Below are positions 1 to 9,911 of a DNA stretch of 64,000 nt, piece after piece. The stretch is taken from contig NHEC01000014.1 of NCBI GenBank assembly GCA_002171655.1, forward strand, positions 1-64,000, in the 5' to 3' direction. The translations under genes and the position numbers were made by a program. This stretch comes from Planctomycetes bacterium TMED75. Its GTDB lineage: Bacteria; Planctomycetota; Phycisphaerae; Phycisphaerales; SM1A02. The stretch's first letter is position 1. Each line of letters begins with the position of its first letter. The notes below the pieces were generated by a model. That model worked only from the letters and a program-made list of their open reading frames with translations. It was not told the origin of the DNA and made no database searches.

Positions 1-42
1 CCCGCCGTCGCCAATACCTTGGCGGCGGCCGGGTTTTTTTTT
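1..42 (+). terminator. Rho-independent terminator (copy 1 of a near-identical pair)
   Basis: CCCG-CCGTCGCCAA / tacc / TTGGCGGCGG-c-CGGG followed by nine T; stem with one G:U pair and one bulge. Confidence 0.8.
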
Positions 43-292
43 GCCTTCTCGGACTTTACCGTTGGACTTTTCTGAAGTCGTGTTAATTTGTATTCAGGAG
101 CTGAGGCAGAGCGTCTGCCAGCAAGAGAAAAGGGACAATCAAATAACCAGAGATCACGATGTGACGTAGTTCGAAGACGTCAGTATTCGGTTCTTGAACA
201 TGAGACCATGTTTCACGAGAACCGTCCTCACGCACTTAGTAAAGAGTGGCGGAGACTGGCCGACGAGACACACAAACGAACCACGACTCCCA

Positions 293-331
293 CCCGCCGT
301 CGCCAATAACTTGGCGGCGGTCGGGTTTTTT
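293..331 (+). terminator. Rho-independent terminator (copy 2 of a near-identical pair)
   Basis: CCCGCCGTCGCCAA taac TTGGCGGCGG t CGGG TTTTTT; differs from 1-42 only at loop and bulge positions. Confidence 0.8.
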
Positions 332-710
332 GAATAGCTGGCCATCTTCAGACGTAACGCGCGGGGAACAGCGTATTCGAAGACCAGATCCAGACCACTT
401 AAAACAGGCTTTACTCAAACAGGCCCAGGAACAGATAAGCCCCGGACAAGAAGGCAGATAACGACAAAATATTCCTTCGAAAAGGGCCGAAAACCAAAAG
501 TACTCCGATGCCTTGAAGCCCGTGAAGAGGAGCATCATGCCTTTTTTGGGAATTCACGGACGTCAAGCTCGAAGGGATGGGCTACTCTTAAAGGTGGCCA
601 TGCAGCAATAAGGCGATCATTGCCTTCAGACTCACCCCACCCTCTCGAGTCGGTGGCCCACACAAGTGTACGAACAACAAAAGAGAACACAGTTTGTGGA
701 GAATCCCGTT

Positions 711-2129
711 TTGAACAAGAGAATCACAATTGCGAGTGCATTGATCGGATGTACGGCAGTCATGCTCGGCCATCTGAACTCCGATGCCATAGCATCCCGT
801 GGGACCACGGCTGGCACATTTCCCGACGTCATTGTTGGTTCACTCCACAACCATACGAGGTATGGAGAGTCTGGTGGCGTGACTGCCTTCTCAATCGGAA
901 CCGTCTCATGCAATCAAGGCAACGATTACCTCGAATGGGACGGGAACAACAACTTTCATCCGACCATCGGGCAGAACATGTACCGGGTCACCGAACTTGA
1001 GAACGGCTGCAGCCGAATCGATATGATCGGAATGAGTTGGCTCAAGCACGGTTTCTGCGCGCTCCAAGGAACACTCTGCGGATCTTGCGACAACTCAGGA
1101 GGCGGCGGTTGTGCTGATCGACTGGGTTGGAACTGCTCTGATCCCTACGACTCGTTCTACAACGGGCAACAAAGCAACCTTGGACCACGCAAGCCAGTCA
1201 ATGCCTCCACGGGTTACTTCCCCTACCCGTTCAGTGCTCCGGGCTTCGAGCCGTTGCTCGGTCGACGACTGCAAGTTCGCTCCGCGGATATGGATCCCAG
1301 CAACTACCCCCCAAGTACCAACTCATTCTTTGTGGAGGGCATGTACGTTCACCCTGAGGATGCGGTGGCATGCATGGGATTCAATAATGCGTCATACCGA
1401 CCCATTTCCATCAGTGGACTTGGAAACAACGGGTTCGACATCAATCTTGAAAGCTCCACCAGGCAGATGGAACCAGCCATCTTCGCTTGGAAGGAAGTCG
1501 ATCCCGAGGTGGAAATCACCGAAGTCACGCTCTCGAACTGCGCGCAGTCAGGGCTCAATGAAACCTTCTTCATCGGATCAAAGGTCTGTGAACTTGGTGG
1601 TGGCATGTGGCACTACGAGTACGCGGTCTACAACCTCGACTGCGACGTTGCGATTTCGAAGTTCGAAGTCCCGGCGACCATGTCAGCAAACGTCTCACAG
1701 AACCTCCCGAAGTACCACTCTGGCTCAGTGGTCAACATGGCAGCCTGGAATGACGGCATCGACTCATCCACCGGCATGATGTCGTGGTCTACCAAGAGCT
1801 TCGATGAGGATCAGGACGCGAATGCCATCCTTTGGAACTCGATGAATACGTTCAGCTTTGACACCAACAGCCCACCAGTTGAAGGTGAAGCCACCGTGGG
1901 ACTCTTCAAGACTGGTGAAGACATCCAGGTGAACATCATGGTTCCCAACGCGGAACCTGTCATCCCCTGCACCGGCGACCTCGACGGCGATTGCAGCGTT
2001 GATGGCATTGACCTGGCCCAAATCCTCGGAAACTGGGGTTTGTCCGGCGGTGACGTCAATGGTGACGGAAACACCAATGGCGAAGACCTGGCCACCGTAT
2101 TGGCCAACTGGGGTTGCGAGTGCGGCTGA
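711..2129 (+). CDS. Secreted protein with Cys-rich 'HPTIGQNMYR...IGMSWLKHGFCAL' domain and C-terminal dockerin-like repeats; proposed TTG start at 711 (ORF track uses GTG at 666)
   Basis: Signal-like N-terminus LNKRITIASALIGCTAVMLGHLNSDAIASRG aligns one-to-one with the start of the 2364 paralog; GGAG lies 9 nt before TTG; C-terminus GDLDGDCSVDGIDLAQILGNWG...GDVNGDGNTNGEDLATVLANWG. Confidence 0.8.
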   Translation: MNKRITIASALIGCTAVMLGHLNSDAIASRGTTAGTFPDVIVGSLHNHTRYGESGGVTAFSIGTVSCNQGNDYLEWDGNNNFHPTIGQNMYRVTELENGCSRIDMIGMSWLKHGFCALQGTLCGSCDNSGGGGCADRLGWNCSDPYDSFYNGQQSNLGPRKPVNASTGYFPYPFSAPGFEPLLGRRLQVRSADMDPSNYPPSTNSFFVEGMYVHPEDAVACMGFNNASYRPISISGLGNNGFDINLESSTRQMEPAIFAWKEVDPEVEITEVTLSNCAQSGLNETFFIGSKVCELGGGMWHYEYAVYNLDCDVAISKFEVPATMSANVSQNLPKYHSGSVVNMAAWNDGIDSSTGMMSWSTKSFDEDQDANAILWNSMNTFSFDTNSPPVEGEATVGLFKTGEDIQVNIMVPNAEPVIPCTGDLDGDCSVDGIDLAQILGNWGLSGGDVNGDGNTNGEDLATVLANWGCECG

Positions 2130-2166
2130 GCCTGTAAAACAGTCGATTTATCACACCACCGACATC

Positions 2167-2199
2167 AAAGCGACGGCCAGAAATGGCCGTCGCTTTTCA
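2167..2199 (+). terminator. Rho-independent terminator downstream of 711-2129
   Basis: AAAGCGACGGCC agaaat GGCCGTCGCTTT, 12 bp perfect stem with T-rich 3' side. Confidence 0.8.
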
Positions 2200-2363
2200 T
2201 TGAGACCGATGATTGGCCGCCTTTCAAGGCAACAGTGCCGTGAGCCTGATTCAAGCATGGACAATCTGGTCTGAGGGTTTATAGTGGGAATTCGAGCGAA
2301 CCCACACTCACCCCCCCCACGACCAAAAAAGAGCTCACTACATAGAGAATCTGGAGCCCCAAG

Positions 2364-4673
2364 ATGAATCTGAAGACTTCCATGCTTGCCACACTGTTCG
2401 GAGGCCTTGCGGTCACTGCCGGATACTGGAACTCTGATGCAGTCGCTTCGCGAGGAGCGGCATCCGGAACATTTCCTGATGTGATCATCGGCTCTCTTCC
2501 AGACGTCGCGAGTTACGGGACATCCGGAGGCATCAGTGCCTACTCAGTGGCAACCACTTCGTGCAATCAAGGGAATGACTACCTTCTCTGGGAGGCACAA
2601 AATAACAATCATCCCACCATTGGCCAGAACATGTATCGAGTGATCGAACTGCCCAACGGATGTACTCGAATCGAACACATCGGGATGAGTTGGCTCAAGC
2701 ACGGGTTCTGTGCACTTCAGCAAACCCTCTGCGGAAGTTGCAGCAACCCGTACGGTGGTGGCTGTTCGGACCGCCTCGGTTGGAACTGCTCGGATCCCTA
2801 TTCGGCAGGCAACAACGGGCAACAGTCAAACCTGGGCCCCCGAAATGAAGTGAACGCATCCACGGGCTACTTCCCTTTCCCGTTCAGCGCACCCGGCTAT
2901 CCAGCAGTGATTGGCAGAAGACTCAATGTGCTGACCGCAGACCTGGATCCCTCCACCTATCCAGACTCGACCTCTTCTTACTACGTGGAAGGCATGTACG
3001 TGCATCCACAAGATGCCGCAGCATGCATGGCATTCAACAATGCGGCCTATCGAGAGGTCAGTCGAAGCGGAACTGCTGCGGGCGGATACGACATCAACGT
3101 GACATCCACCACCAGGCAGTTGCTGCCCGGAATCTATGCCTGGCAGGAAGTTGACCCAGAAGTCACGATCACGGAGCACCAGATTTCCGACTGCAGTGTC
3201 TCGGGACTCAATGAGACGTTCTTCGTGGGTTCGAAGGTGTGCGATCTGGGCAATGGCATGTGGCACTATGAATACGCGGTCTACAACCTTGACTGCAATG
3301 ACGGGTTCCAGCGGTTTGAGGTCCCATTCAGTGGCACCTACATGAACAGCGAGCAAAGCTTTGCTGTCTACCACTCAGGCGAACCCTACTCGAACGCTTC
3401 CTGGGCAATCAGCAGTGAAAAGGCAGCGTCCGGACAACTTTCCTGGGCCTGCAAGCCATTTGCTACGGACCCCAACAGCAATGCTATTCGCTGGAACTCG
3501 ATGCACACTTTCAGCTTCGATACGGACACTCCACCCATTCCAGGTACGGCCAAGGTTGGCCTGTTTGAAAGTGGTACGGAACTCAGCATTGAAATCATTG
3601 TCCCAGAAACTCAGCAGCTCATTCAAATGAGTGCTGTCGGTTCTGTTCCAGAGTTCGTTACGCCCTCCGGACCGACGCTAAGTGTCCAGATCACCGAAGT
3701 TGAAGCCAATGGCTACGAAGACGGCAGTGCACAAGTCGTCTACAACACTGGTTCTGGAGAAGTGGCGCTGGCTCTTGCTCCCCAAGGCGGAGACGTCTAC
3801 TCTGCGACTCTTCCGGAACTCCCTTGCGGCGCCGATCTTGCCTGGTACTTCAGCGCAAACGACTCATCTGGCGCGACCAAGAATCTTCCGGCTGCAGGCG
3901 CATTCACGGCCACCATCGCGGATGGCATCAACCAAATCGCCAATGTGGACTTCAACATCTCTGCGGACTGGACCGTCTCCACCACTGCGACTGCCGGAGG
4001 CTGGGAGCGAGCGATTCCCTCCAACGACAGCACCTCGGTCGAAACGTGCAGCGCACCCGGAAGCGATAGCGACGGCAGTGGCCACGCCTATGTCACAGGC
4101 AACGGCGTCTCCGAAGCTGCCTGCGCCCTCGACATCGATGGCGGATCGACCATTCTGACTTCTGCGGTCTACGACGTTGACAGTCCGGACACTGATCTGA
4201 GCTTTGACTGGTGGTTCGACAACACCAGCTCGAACAACACCGAATACGACGACGTCTTCCTGATCGAGATCAGTGGAGATTCGGGTTCCAGCTGGACTGA
4301 GCTCGCCAGTATCTCAAACGGAAACAGTGCACAGACCGGCTGGACGACCAGCACCTGGCGAGTCGGCGACTACGTGACCGTCACCTCTGGGCTCAGGATT
4401 CGCTGGACTGCCAGCGACAACGATCCGGGCTCGGTGGTTGAGGCGGGTGTCGATGCATTCAAGCTCGTGGCACTCAGTTGTGGGGGTGATTCTCCAGAAT
4501 GCATCGCCGACCTTGATGGTGACAATGAAGTCGGTGGTACAGATCTGACTGAAATCCTTGCCAGCTGGGGCGCGACTGGAACCGACGCTTCCGGTGACCT
4601 GAATGGCGATGAACTCGTCAATGGCCTCGACCTTGCAATCGTCCTTGCAAACTGGGGATCATGCCCTAAGTGA
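2364..4673 (+). CDS. Secreted multidomain paralog of 711-2129 with dockerin-like C-terminus
   Basis: Same N-terminal domain (NNNHPTIGQNMYRVIELPNGCTRIEHIGMSWLKHGFCALQQTLCGSC), extra beta-rich region, C-terminal ADLDGDNEVGGTDLTEILASWG...GDLNGDELVNGLDLAIVLANWG; GGAG 8 nt before ATG. Confidence 0.85.
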   Translation: MNLKTSMLATLFGGLAVTAGYWNSDAVASRGAASGTFPDVIIGSLPDVASYGTSGGISAYSVATTSCNQGNDYLLWEAQNNNHPTIGQNMYRVIELPNGCTRIEHIGMSWLKHGFCALQQTLCGSCSNPYGGGCSDRLGWNCSDPYSAGNNGQQSNLGPRNEVNASTGYFPFPFSAPGYPAVIGRRLNVLTADLDPSTYPDSTSSYYVEGMYVHPQDAAACMAFNNAAYREVSRSGTAAGGYDINVTSTTRQLLPGIYAWQEVDPEVTITEHQISDCSVSGLNETFFVGSKVCDLGNGMWHYEYAVYNLDCNDGFQRFEVPFSGTYMNSEQSFAVYHSGEPYSNASWAISSEKAASGQLSWACKPFATDPNSNAIRWNSMHTFSFDTDTPPIPGTAKVGLFESGTELSIEIIVPETQQLIQMSAVGSVPEFVTPSGPTLSVQITEVEANGYEDGSAQVVYNTGSGEVALALAPQGGDVYSATLPELPCGADLAWYFSANDSSGATKNLPAAGAFTATIADGINQIANVDFNISADWTVSTTATAGGWERAIPSNDSTSVETCSAPGSDSDGSGHAYVTGNGVSEAACALDIDGGSTILTSAVYDVDSPDTDLSFDWWFDNTSSNNTEYDDVFLIEISGDSGSSWTELASISNGNSAQTGWTTSTWRVGDYVTVTSGLRIRWTASDNDPGSVVEAGVDAFKLVALSCGGDSPECIADLDGDNEVGGTDLTEILASWGATGTDASGDLNGDELVNGLDLAIVLANWGSCPK

Positions 4674-5096
4674 TCCGAATCGAGGGCACCGAACCCTGGT
4701 CCCCGACCTTGGTCAAGAATGAGACCACGCTGGTTTCTGCTGCGCAGAGTTGAGTTTTCAAGTGAAGCCTCGTTCGAGGAACCTCCCAACAGAGGCCTGT
4801 TCAGCAGTCCCGAGCTGTAGATAGGGGGAGTCTCCGGTCATTGACTTTGGCCTACCGGACTCCAGCTGGCAGGTGGTGGATGCCATACAAGCGATGTACG
4901 TGGTTCCAGAGCCAGCTCAAGTGGATTGACCGGGGCAAAAGGCACCGGGAAAGAACTTCTTCGTGGACCAACGAACAGCCGGGGCTATAGTTGAGTAGGA
5001 ACAGAGGAGATCTTCTGAAGCTGTTCATTTCCAGAGAATCCGACCCCTCTGCCTTCCACCGCCCAATTCACGGATAAATCAGGAGATCAGAACTCC

Positions 5097-7418
5097 ATGA
5101 ATTTAAATGCTCTAACCGTCCTCGGAGCTGGAACGCTGCTGGCTGTCTGCGGATCGCTCTTCGCACAACAGGATCGGATCCCGCTGGTGGGCGGTCTCTC
5201 CCAGCTGGAGCAGTTGGAGCTCCCGGGAACCGTCCCCCACGATTTGATCGAGATTGAACTCCCAGAGGGTCTCCCCTTGAAGTTCAACGCCGAAGTTCGC
5301 ATTGAAGGCATCAACCACACCCTGGAGCTCACCAGACACAGCATGCGTGCCGGTGATTTCACCATTCTTGTCGACGACGGACTTCAGCTCAATCGAATCG
5401 AGCCACCACCGGCTGCTACCTACAAAGGAACCGTTGAAGGCAGAGAGGAAACCGCTGTGCGGGGCTCCCTGCTCGAGGACGGCCTCCATGTCATAGTGGA
5501 CCTAGGTGAACAAGGTGGAACCTGGTTTGTCCAACCACTCGCTTCACTGGCAGACGACGCACTCAGACTCCCGGAGAACCCAAGTGAAAAGACTCATGTA
5601 GTCCTGACTGATCAATTCCAGCTTCCGGAAGGGTATGGCTGCGGAAACGACCTGTATGACCTTGGCGAACCGGTCGAGACTCAGGACAACGGTGACGGAA
5701 GCCTTGCGGGTGGAAACCTCTACCTGGTGGAAGTAGGCAGTGATACCGACTACGAATTCTTTGTCAAGAACGGATCGAGCATCACCAATACCATCAATGA
5801 TGTTGAGCTGATGTGGTCGATTACGGAAATTGTCTACGAACGAGATGTCTCCATCGTCTTCGAACTCTCGACGATCGTCGTGCGCGCCAGTGTCAATGAC
5901 CCGTGGTCCGACTCGACGGATTCATCGGTCATTCTCAATGCCTTTCGGAATCGCTGGAACAATTCCGGAAACGACGAATATCGAATCAAGCGAGATGTTG
6001 CACACATCTTCACGGGCAAGAACATTGCCAATTCAATCCTGGGACTGGCAACCGTGGGTGTTGTCTGCAACCAGTCCTTTGCTTATGCAATGGTCGAAAG
6101 CCGATGGACGAGCAATCTCACCTTGAGATCAGCCGTCACCGCCCATGAGCTGGGCCACAATTTCAATGCTCCACACTGCGATACGACGAGTTCATGCAGC
6201 GGATCCTGCCGCATCATGTGCTCGGGCGTGGGTGCCTGCGGCTCAATCTCAGGATCGAATTTCAAGTTTGAAGAGTGCGCGCAGGGCTTCATAATCAATT
6301 ACAGAAATTCAGTGTCTTGCGACACGATCTTCACCGAACTGCTTCCACTTCCATTCAGTGCTGATTTCGAATCTGGAAGCTATCCGTCCTCCTCCATCTG
6401 GTCATTCAACAAGGGTGGAGTACACAGCACCGGGGGAGTGAATGAACCCAGCGGAATTCGGGCACTCAATCTGGACTCGGTTGATGGCGGAGACTATTCA
6501 GACGATGAGATCCGAACCACCACATTCAGTGCTTCGGGGTTCGGACCCATGTGGCTGAGCTTCTACTCGCAACACAGGTCAGTGGAGGCTGGTGAGAAAC
6601 TGATCGTTGAATATGAAGCGGGTGGCAATGAGTGGATTCTCATTGATGAAATCATCTCCGATGGTACGACCCAGAGTGAATTCCAATTTCATGAATACCT
6701 TCTGGATGAGAGCGCACAGTCAAATCGTTTCAGACTTCGATTCCGTACCGACGGAGACGAACTCAACGATGACTGGTACATCGACAAGGTGGAGATTGAT
6801 GACTCTCCGGAAGAACCGGTGGTGGATCCGCCCGCTAACGATGAGTGTGTCAATTCGATCATCATCTCAGATGGTGCGACCACCTTCACAACTTTGGGAG
6901 CCACGGATTCGGATCCGGGACTCAACGCCTCCTGTGATGAAGGCAATGGCTACGAGATGAAGAAAGATGTGTGGTTCAGATACACCACCAGCTGTGGTCA
7001 GCTCATGACAATCACTACCTGTGGCAACACAGCTCTTGATACGCGCATCGCAATCTACGATGCGGGACAAGGGTGTCCCTTCAATGAAGCCTCATTGGTT
7101 GCCTGCAGCGACGACTCGGAAGAGTGTGGTGATGATGCCTATGTGGAAGTCAGAAGTGACGAAAACGCACTTCTTCTGATCCGGGTGGGCACCCAATCCG
7201 GTGAATCAGCTGAAAACCAGATCCTTGTGGTCACCTGCACCCCTTACCCCGTCGAATGCCCGGGTGATTTCGATAACAGCGGGACAATCGATGGTGCCGA
7301 CCTCAGCTATCTGCTGGCTGCCTGGGGTGGTAGCGGCGGCGACTTGACCGACGACGGTATCACCGATGGGCAGGACCTCAGTGTGATTCTCGCCGGATGG
7401 GGAGTCTGCCAGAACTGA
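5097..7418 (+). CDS. Secreted M12-like zinc metalloprotease with dockerin-like C-terminus
   Basis: HELGHNFNAPHC zinc motif (HExxHxxGxxH type), downstream IMCSG Met-turn-like motif, signal-like N-terminus, C-terminal GDFDNSGTIDGADLSYLLAAWG...DGQDLSVILAGWG. Confidence 0.88.
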   Translation: MNLNALTVLGAGTLLAVCGSLFAQQDRIPLVGGLSQLEQLELPGTVPHDLIEIELPEGLPLKFNAEVRIEGINHTLELTRHSMRAGDFTILVDDGLQLNRIEPPPAATYKGTVEGREETAVRGSLLEDGLHVIVDLGEQGGTWFVQPLASLADDALRLPENPSEKTHVVLTDQFQLPEGYGCGNDLYDLGEPVETQDNGDGSLAGGNLYLVEVGSDTDYEFFVKNGSSITNTINDVELMWSITEIVYERDVSIVFELSTIVVRASVNDPWSDSTDSSVILNAFRNRWNNSGNDEYRIKRDVAHIFTGKNIANSILGLATVGVVCNQSFAYAMVESRWTSNLTLRSAVTAHELGHNFNAPHCDTTSSCSGSCRIMCSGVGACGSISGSNFKFEECAQGFIINYRNSVSCDTIFTELLPLPFSADFESGSYPSSSIWSFNKGGVHSTGGVNEPSGIRALNLDSVDGGDYSDDEIRTTTFSASGFGPMWLSFYSQHRSVEAGEKLIVEYEAGGNEWILIDEIISDGTTQSEFQFHEYLLDESAQSNRFRLRFRTDGDELNDDWYIDKVEIDDSPEEPVVDPPANDECVNSIIISDGATTFTTLGATDSDPGLNASCDEGNGYEMKKDVWFRYTTSCGQLMTITTCGNTALDTRIAIYDAGQGCPFNEASLVACSDDSEECGDDAYVEVRSDENALLLIRVGTQSGESAENQILVVTCTPYPVECPGDFDNSGTIDGADLSYLLAAWGGSGGDLTDDGITDGQDLSVILAGWGVCQN

Positions 7419-7446
7419 CCGCGAAAAGACAATGCCCTTTGAACGC

Positions 7447-7475
7447 GAGCGCTCCACTGAAGTCGGGCGCTCGTA
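7447..7475 (+). terminator. Possible terminator hairpin after the metalloprotease gene
   Basis: CGAGCGC...GCGCTCG inverted repeat; weak T-tract. Confidence 0.4.
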
Positions 7476-7519
7476 TTCTTGATGGGATTTGCGTACTCGC
7501 GTACAGGCCCCTGACGGAA

Positions 7520-8416
7520 TCAGGAACTGGACCGGGACCTGGTTGGCTGGACTGCTGGAGTCTTGACCACTGCCGCAGGGATCGAACCCAGAAGGTCTTC
7601 TTCGTAACTGGTTTCAATCTTTCGCTGAGTCAGAGGGCCGTCTGCATCCCCGCGAAGGAACTGTCGGATGAGCCGATCATCCTCGGACAACTCAGTTGCT
7701 TCGGCATCGGACTTGATTCGCAGGGCGTCAAAGTCGTCTCGAGTACCGATTCGAAGCACACGTCCCTTATCCAGCATGCACATTCGGTCAGCGATGGTGA
7801 ACGCAGAATCCATTTCATGGGTCACCACTACGCTGGTGACCCCCAGCTTCTTGGTGAGATCAAGCATGAGTTGATCAATCTCCGCGGAAGTGACCGGATC
7901 CAGCCCAGCAGAAGGTTCGTCGTAAAAGAGGATCTGAGGATCAAGCGCAAGGGCTCTTGCGAGTCCTGCACGCTTCTTCATTCCACCCGAAATCTGGGAT
8001 GGAAACTTGTTGGCGTGCTCTCGGAGACCAACAAGTTCAAGCTTGATCTTCACCTGGATGTCGATGATGTTCGCATCCAGATCCGTGTGCTCGTGCAGGG
8101 GAAGTGAGACGTTGTCTGCAATGGTCATCGAATTGAAGAGCGCACCCGACTGAAAAAGGATGCCAAACTTCTTGCGGGTCTCATTGAGGTGGTCTTCGTC
8201 GAGTTGATTGACGTCTTGTCCAAACAGTTCAACACTTCCTGAAGTTGGAGGAAAAGAGCCGACCATCATTCGGAGGATCGTCGATTTTCCACAACCGGAC
8301 CCACCCATAACGACCATGGTCTCACCCCGAGTCACGTCGAGGTTGACTCCGGAGAGAACAGTCTGCGTGCCGAACTTCTTGACCAGCTCTTTAGTTCGGA
8401 TGATTGTTTCAGCCAC
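7520..8416 (-). CDS. ABC transporter ATP-binding protein (MlaF/Ttg2A-like); likely GTG start at 8416
   Basis: Walker A GGSGCGKST, signature ISGGMKKRAGLARAL, Walker B ILFYDEPSAGLDP. Confidence 0.88.
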   Translation of the reverse strand: MAETIIRTKELVKKFGTQTVLSGVNLDVTRGETMVVMGGSGCGKSTILRMMVGSFPPTSGSVELFGQDVNQLDEDHLNETRKKFGILFQSGALFNSMTIADNVSLPLHEHTDLDANIIDIQVKIKLELVGLREHANKFPSQISGGMKKRAGLARALALDPQILFYDEPSAGLDPVTSAEIDQLMLDLTKKLGVTSVVVTHEMDSAFTIADRMCMLDKGRVLRIGTRDDFDALRIKSDAEATELSEDDRLIRQFLRGDADGPLTQRKIETSYEEDLLGSIPAAVVKTPAVQPTRSRSSS

Positions 8417-9116
8417 CCTGTGGTACCTCGTTTGGAAGCGTTGTTGGATATTCGATGACCGCATCATCGCTTCGAATCTCAAACCTGACAAGGCGAAGGG
8501 TACCCGATGGCAGGCGTTCTACCACGATTTCACAGGGAAAGTCGGAACGAATCGTGGGATCTGTGACTGAAGCGAACACCGCTTGGTAGCCCCCAATCGT
8601 CCAAGGGCCCTCTCCTTCGATCTTCACTACTTCAGGAGAATTGCAGTAGAGGAATGCTCCAAACTCATTGGCAAGTCGGTCCTTGAAGACCGAGAGTGCT
8701 TCCTCATCTGCCGTGGCCCCTGGACCCGAAAACTCCGCATGGAATCCTGCGTGATTCTCCTGAGAGAGCTCGAACAGGGCATTGTTGGGTCCGGAAAAAA
8801 GGACCCGTCCCTCACGCTCCCATTGAGCTTGGGAATGACTGAAGACCAGAAGACCCAGCAGTCCCGCGAGTGTCCCCACCACACCCAGGCTGAGACCACC
8901 CCATGCGTAGCGACGCCATGAAGTCTCCTGGACCGCACCACGACCCTGAAAGAGCGCGAGCGCACCCGTCAGCACTGCAACCAAGCCCGCCAACGGACAG
9001 CAGAGAACCAGTCCACTGGCGAAGGAAAGGACCGCCAGTCGTGACGCAACGTCCTCCTTTCTCGAGAGTGGGTCCAATGCTGAGTCCCGTTGATCATTCA
9101 TCAGATACGGGTTCAT
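8409..9116 (-). CDS. Hypothetical membrane protein with N-terminal DUF4190-like hydrophobic domain (start uncertain)
   Basis: Long minus-strand ORF; hydrophobic segment LAVLSFASGLVLCCPLAGLVAVLTGALAL; nearly overlaps ABC gene. Confidence 0.6.
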   Translation of the reverse strand: MNPYLMNDQRDSALDPLSRKEDVASRLAVLSFASGLVLCCPLAGLVAVLTGALALFQGRGAVQETSWRRYAWGGLSLGVVGTLAGLLGLLVFSHSQAQWEREGRVLFSGPNNALFELSQENHAGFHAEFSGPGATADEEALSVFKDRLANEFGAFLYCNSPEVVKIEGEGPWTIGGYQAVFASVTDPTIRSDFPCEIVVERLPSGTLRLVRFEIRSDDAVIEYPTTLPNEVPQGG

Positions 9117-9843
9117 CTGGGAGGGAGGGGGATTGAACGGCCTCATCGTTGGAGTCCTCGGATTTCTCCGAGTCCGGCTGATCAGGAAGTGGTGGAGGAC
9201 CGAATTCCAGGAGCCCACCCTCCTCCAGATTCAGCTGCAAGGTGGAGATTCGAACCTGATAGGGACTGGACCATCCGGTGCCGATGATGGAGCACCGAGC
9301 AGCTCCAGTGGTCGTTCCCCCATCAAAAGTGAAGTAGAGGGCACATTCCTGATTGAGTTGAGACAGGATTCCGGATGCTATCGGAGAAGAGTTGATCAGG
9401 AGGACCGTACGAAATTGTCCGTACTGCTCCTCAACCTGTGCGACGAATCTCTCGACATCCTCCACTGACGGACGACGGCCTTCGTGAGCGCCGAGCACAC
9501 CTTCCAACTGTGACTGTCGATCGGGAAGCGAGGTATCGAAAAGAACATCGAAAGTTCGCTGGAACCCCTCCTTCTTCAATGCGCTCTGGTTCGATTCAAC
9601 CTGAGATGTGACGAAATACTGGACGGGGAGCATAATGAGTCCCAGAGCCATGGCCAGAAGTGCGATCTTTCGACCTCGAAGCAGCCCCTGGGAGGCGTTA
9701 ATCGCTCTCCATGAGATGAACCCGAGGATGAATCCCGCGAGTGGAGCGAACGGACAGCAGAAGATGCAGGAACAGACGAGGGCAAACACCGACATCGGGT
9801 GAATCTTGGGGCGGACACGCTCGTTGGTTGAATCCAATTCCAT
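9094..9843 (-). CDS. Hypothetical membrane protein with DUF4190-like domain; resembles the neighbouring ORF
   Basis: HPMSVFALVCSCIFCCPFAPLAGFILGFISWRAI; internal Met start chosen. Confidence 0.6.
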   Translation of the reverse strand: MELDSTNERVRPKIHPMSVFALVCSCIFCCPFAPLAGFILGFISWRAINASQGLLRGRKIALLAMALGLIMLPVQYFVTSQVESNQSALKKEGFQRTFDVLFDTSLPDRQSQLEGVLGAHEGRRPSVEDVERFVAQVEEQYGQFRTVLLINSSPIASGILSQLNQECALYFTFDGGTTTGAARCSIIGTGWSSPYQVRISTLQLNLEEGGLLEFGPPPLPDQPDSEKSEDSNDEAVQSPSLPDEPVSDE

Positions 9844-9911
9844 CGGGATGATTGTACTCTGCGCGAGCGCTGAAACGGAGTGATCTTGCCGTTGGCTGAT
9901 AGACTGATCGC

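Noticed and set aside
4674-5096. Possible ncRNA in the intergenic gap (imperfect inverted repeat GGAGTCtCCGG...CCGGACTCC about 4828-4862)
   Set aside because: Single bulged hairpin without T-tract or conserved motif; insufficient to call a feature.
7565-7600. tRNA T-arm-like GGGTTCGATCCC on the minus strand
   Set aside because: Lies inside the ABC ATPase coding sequence; no acceptor, D or anticodon arms at proper spacing.
7397-8107. 236 aa plus-strand ORF overlapping the MlaF-like ATPase
   Set aside because: Opposite strand to a well-supported ABC ATPase; no recognisable domain.
9240-9265. T-loop-like GGTTCGAATCTCC on the minus strand
   Set aside because: Within the 9094-9843 coding frame; no cloverleaf context.
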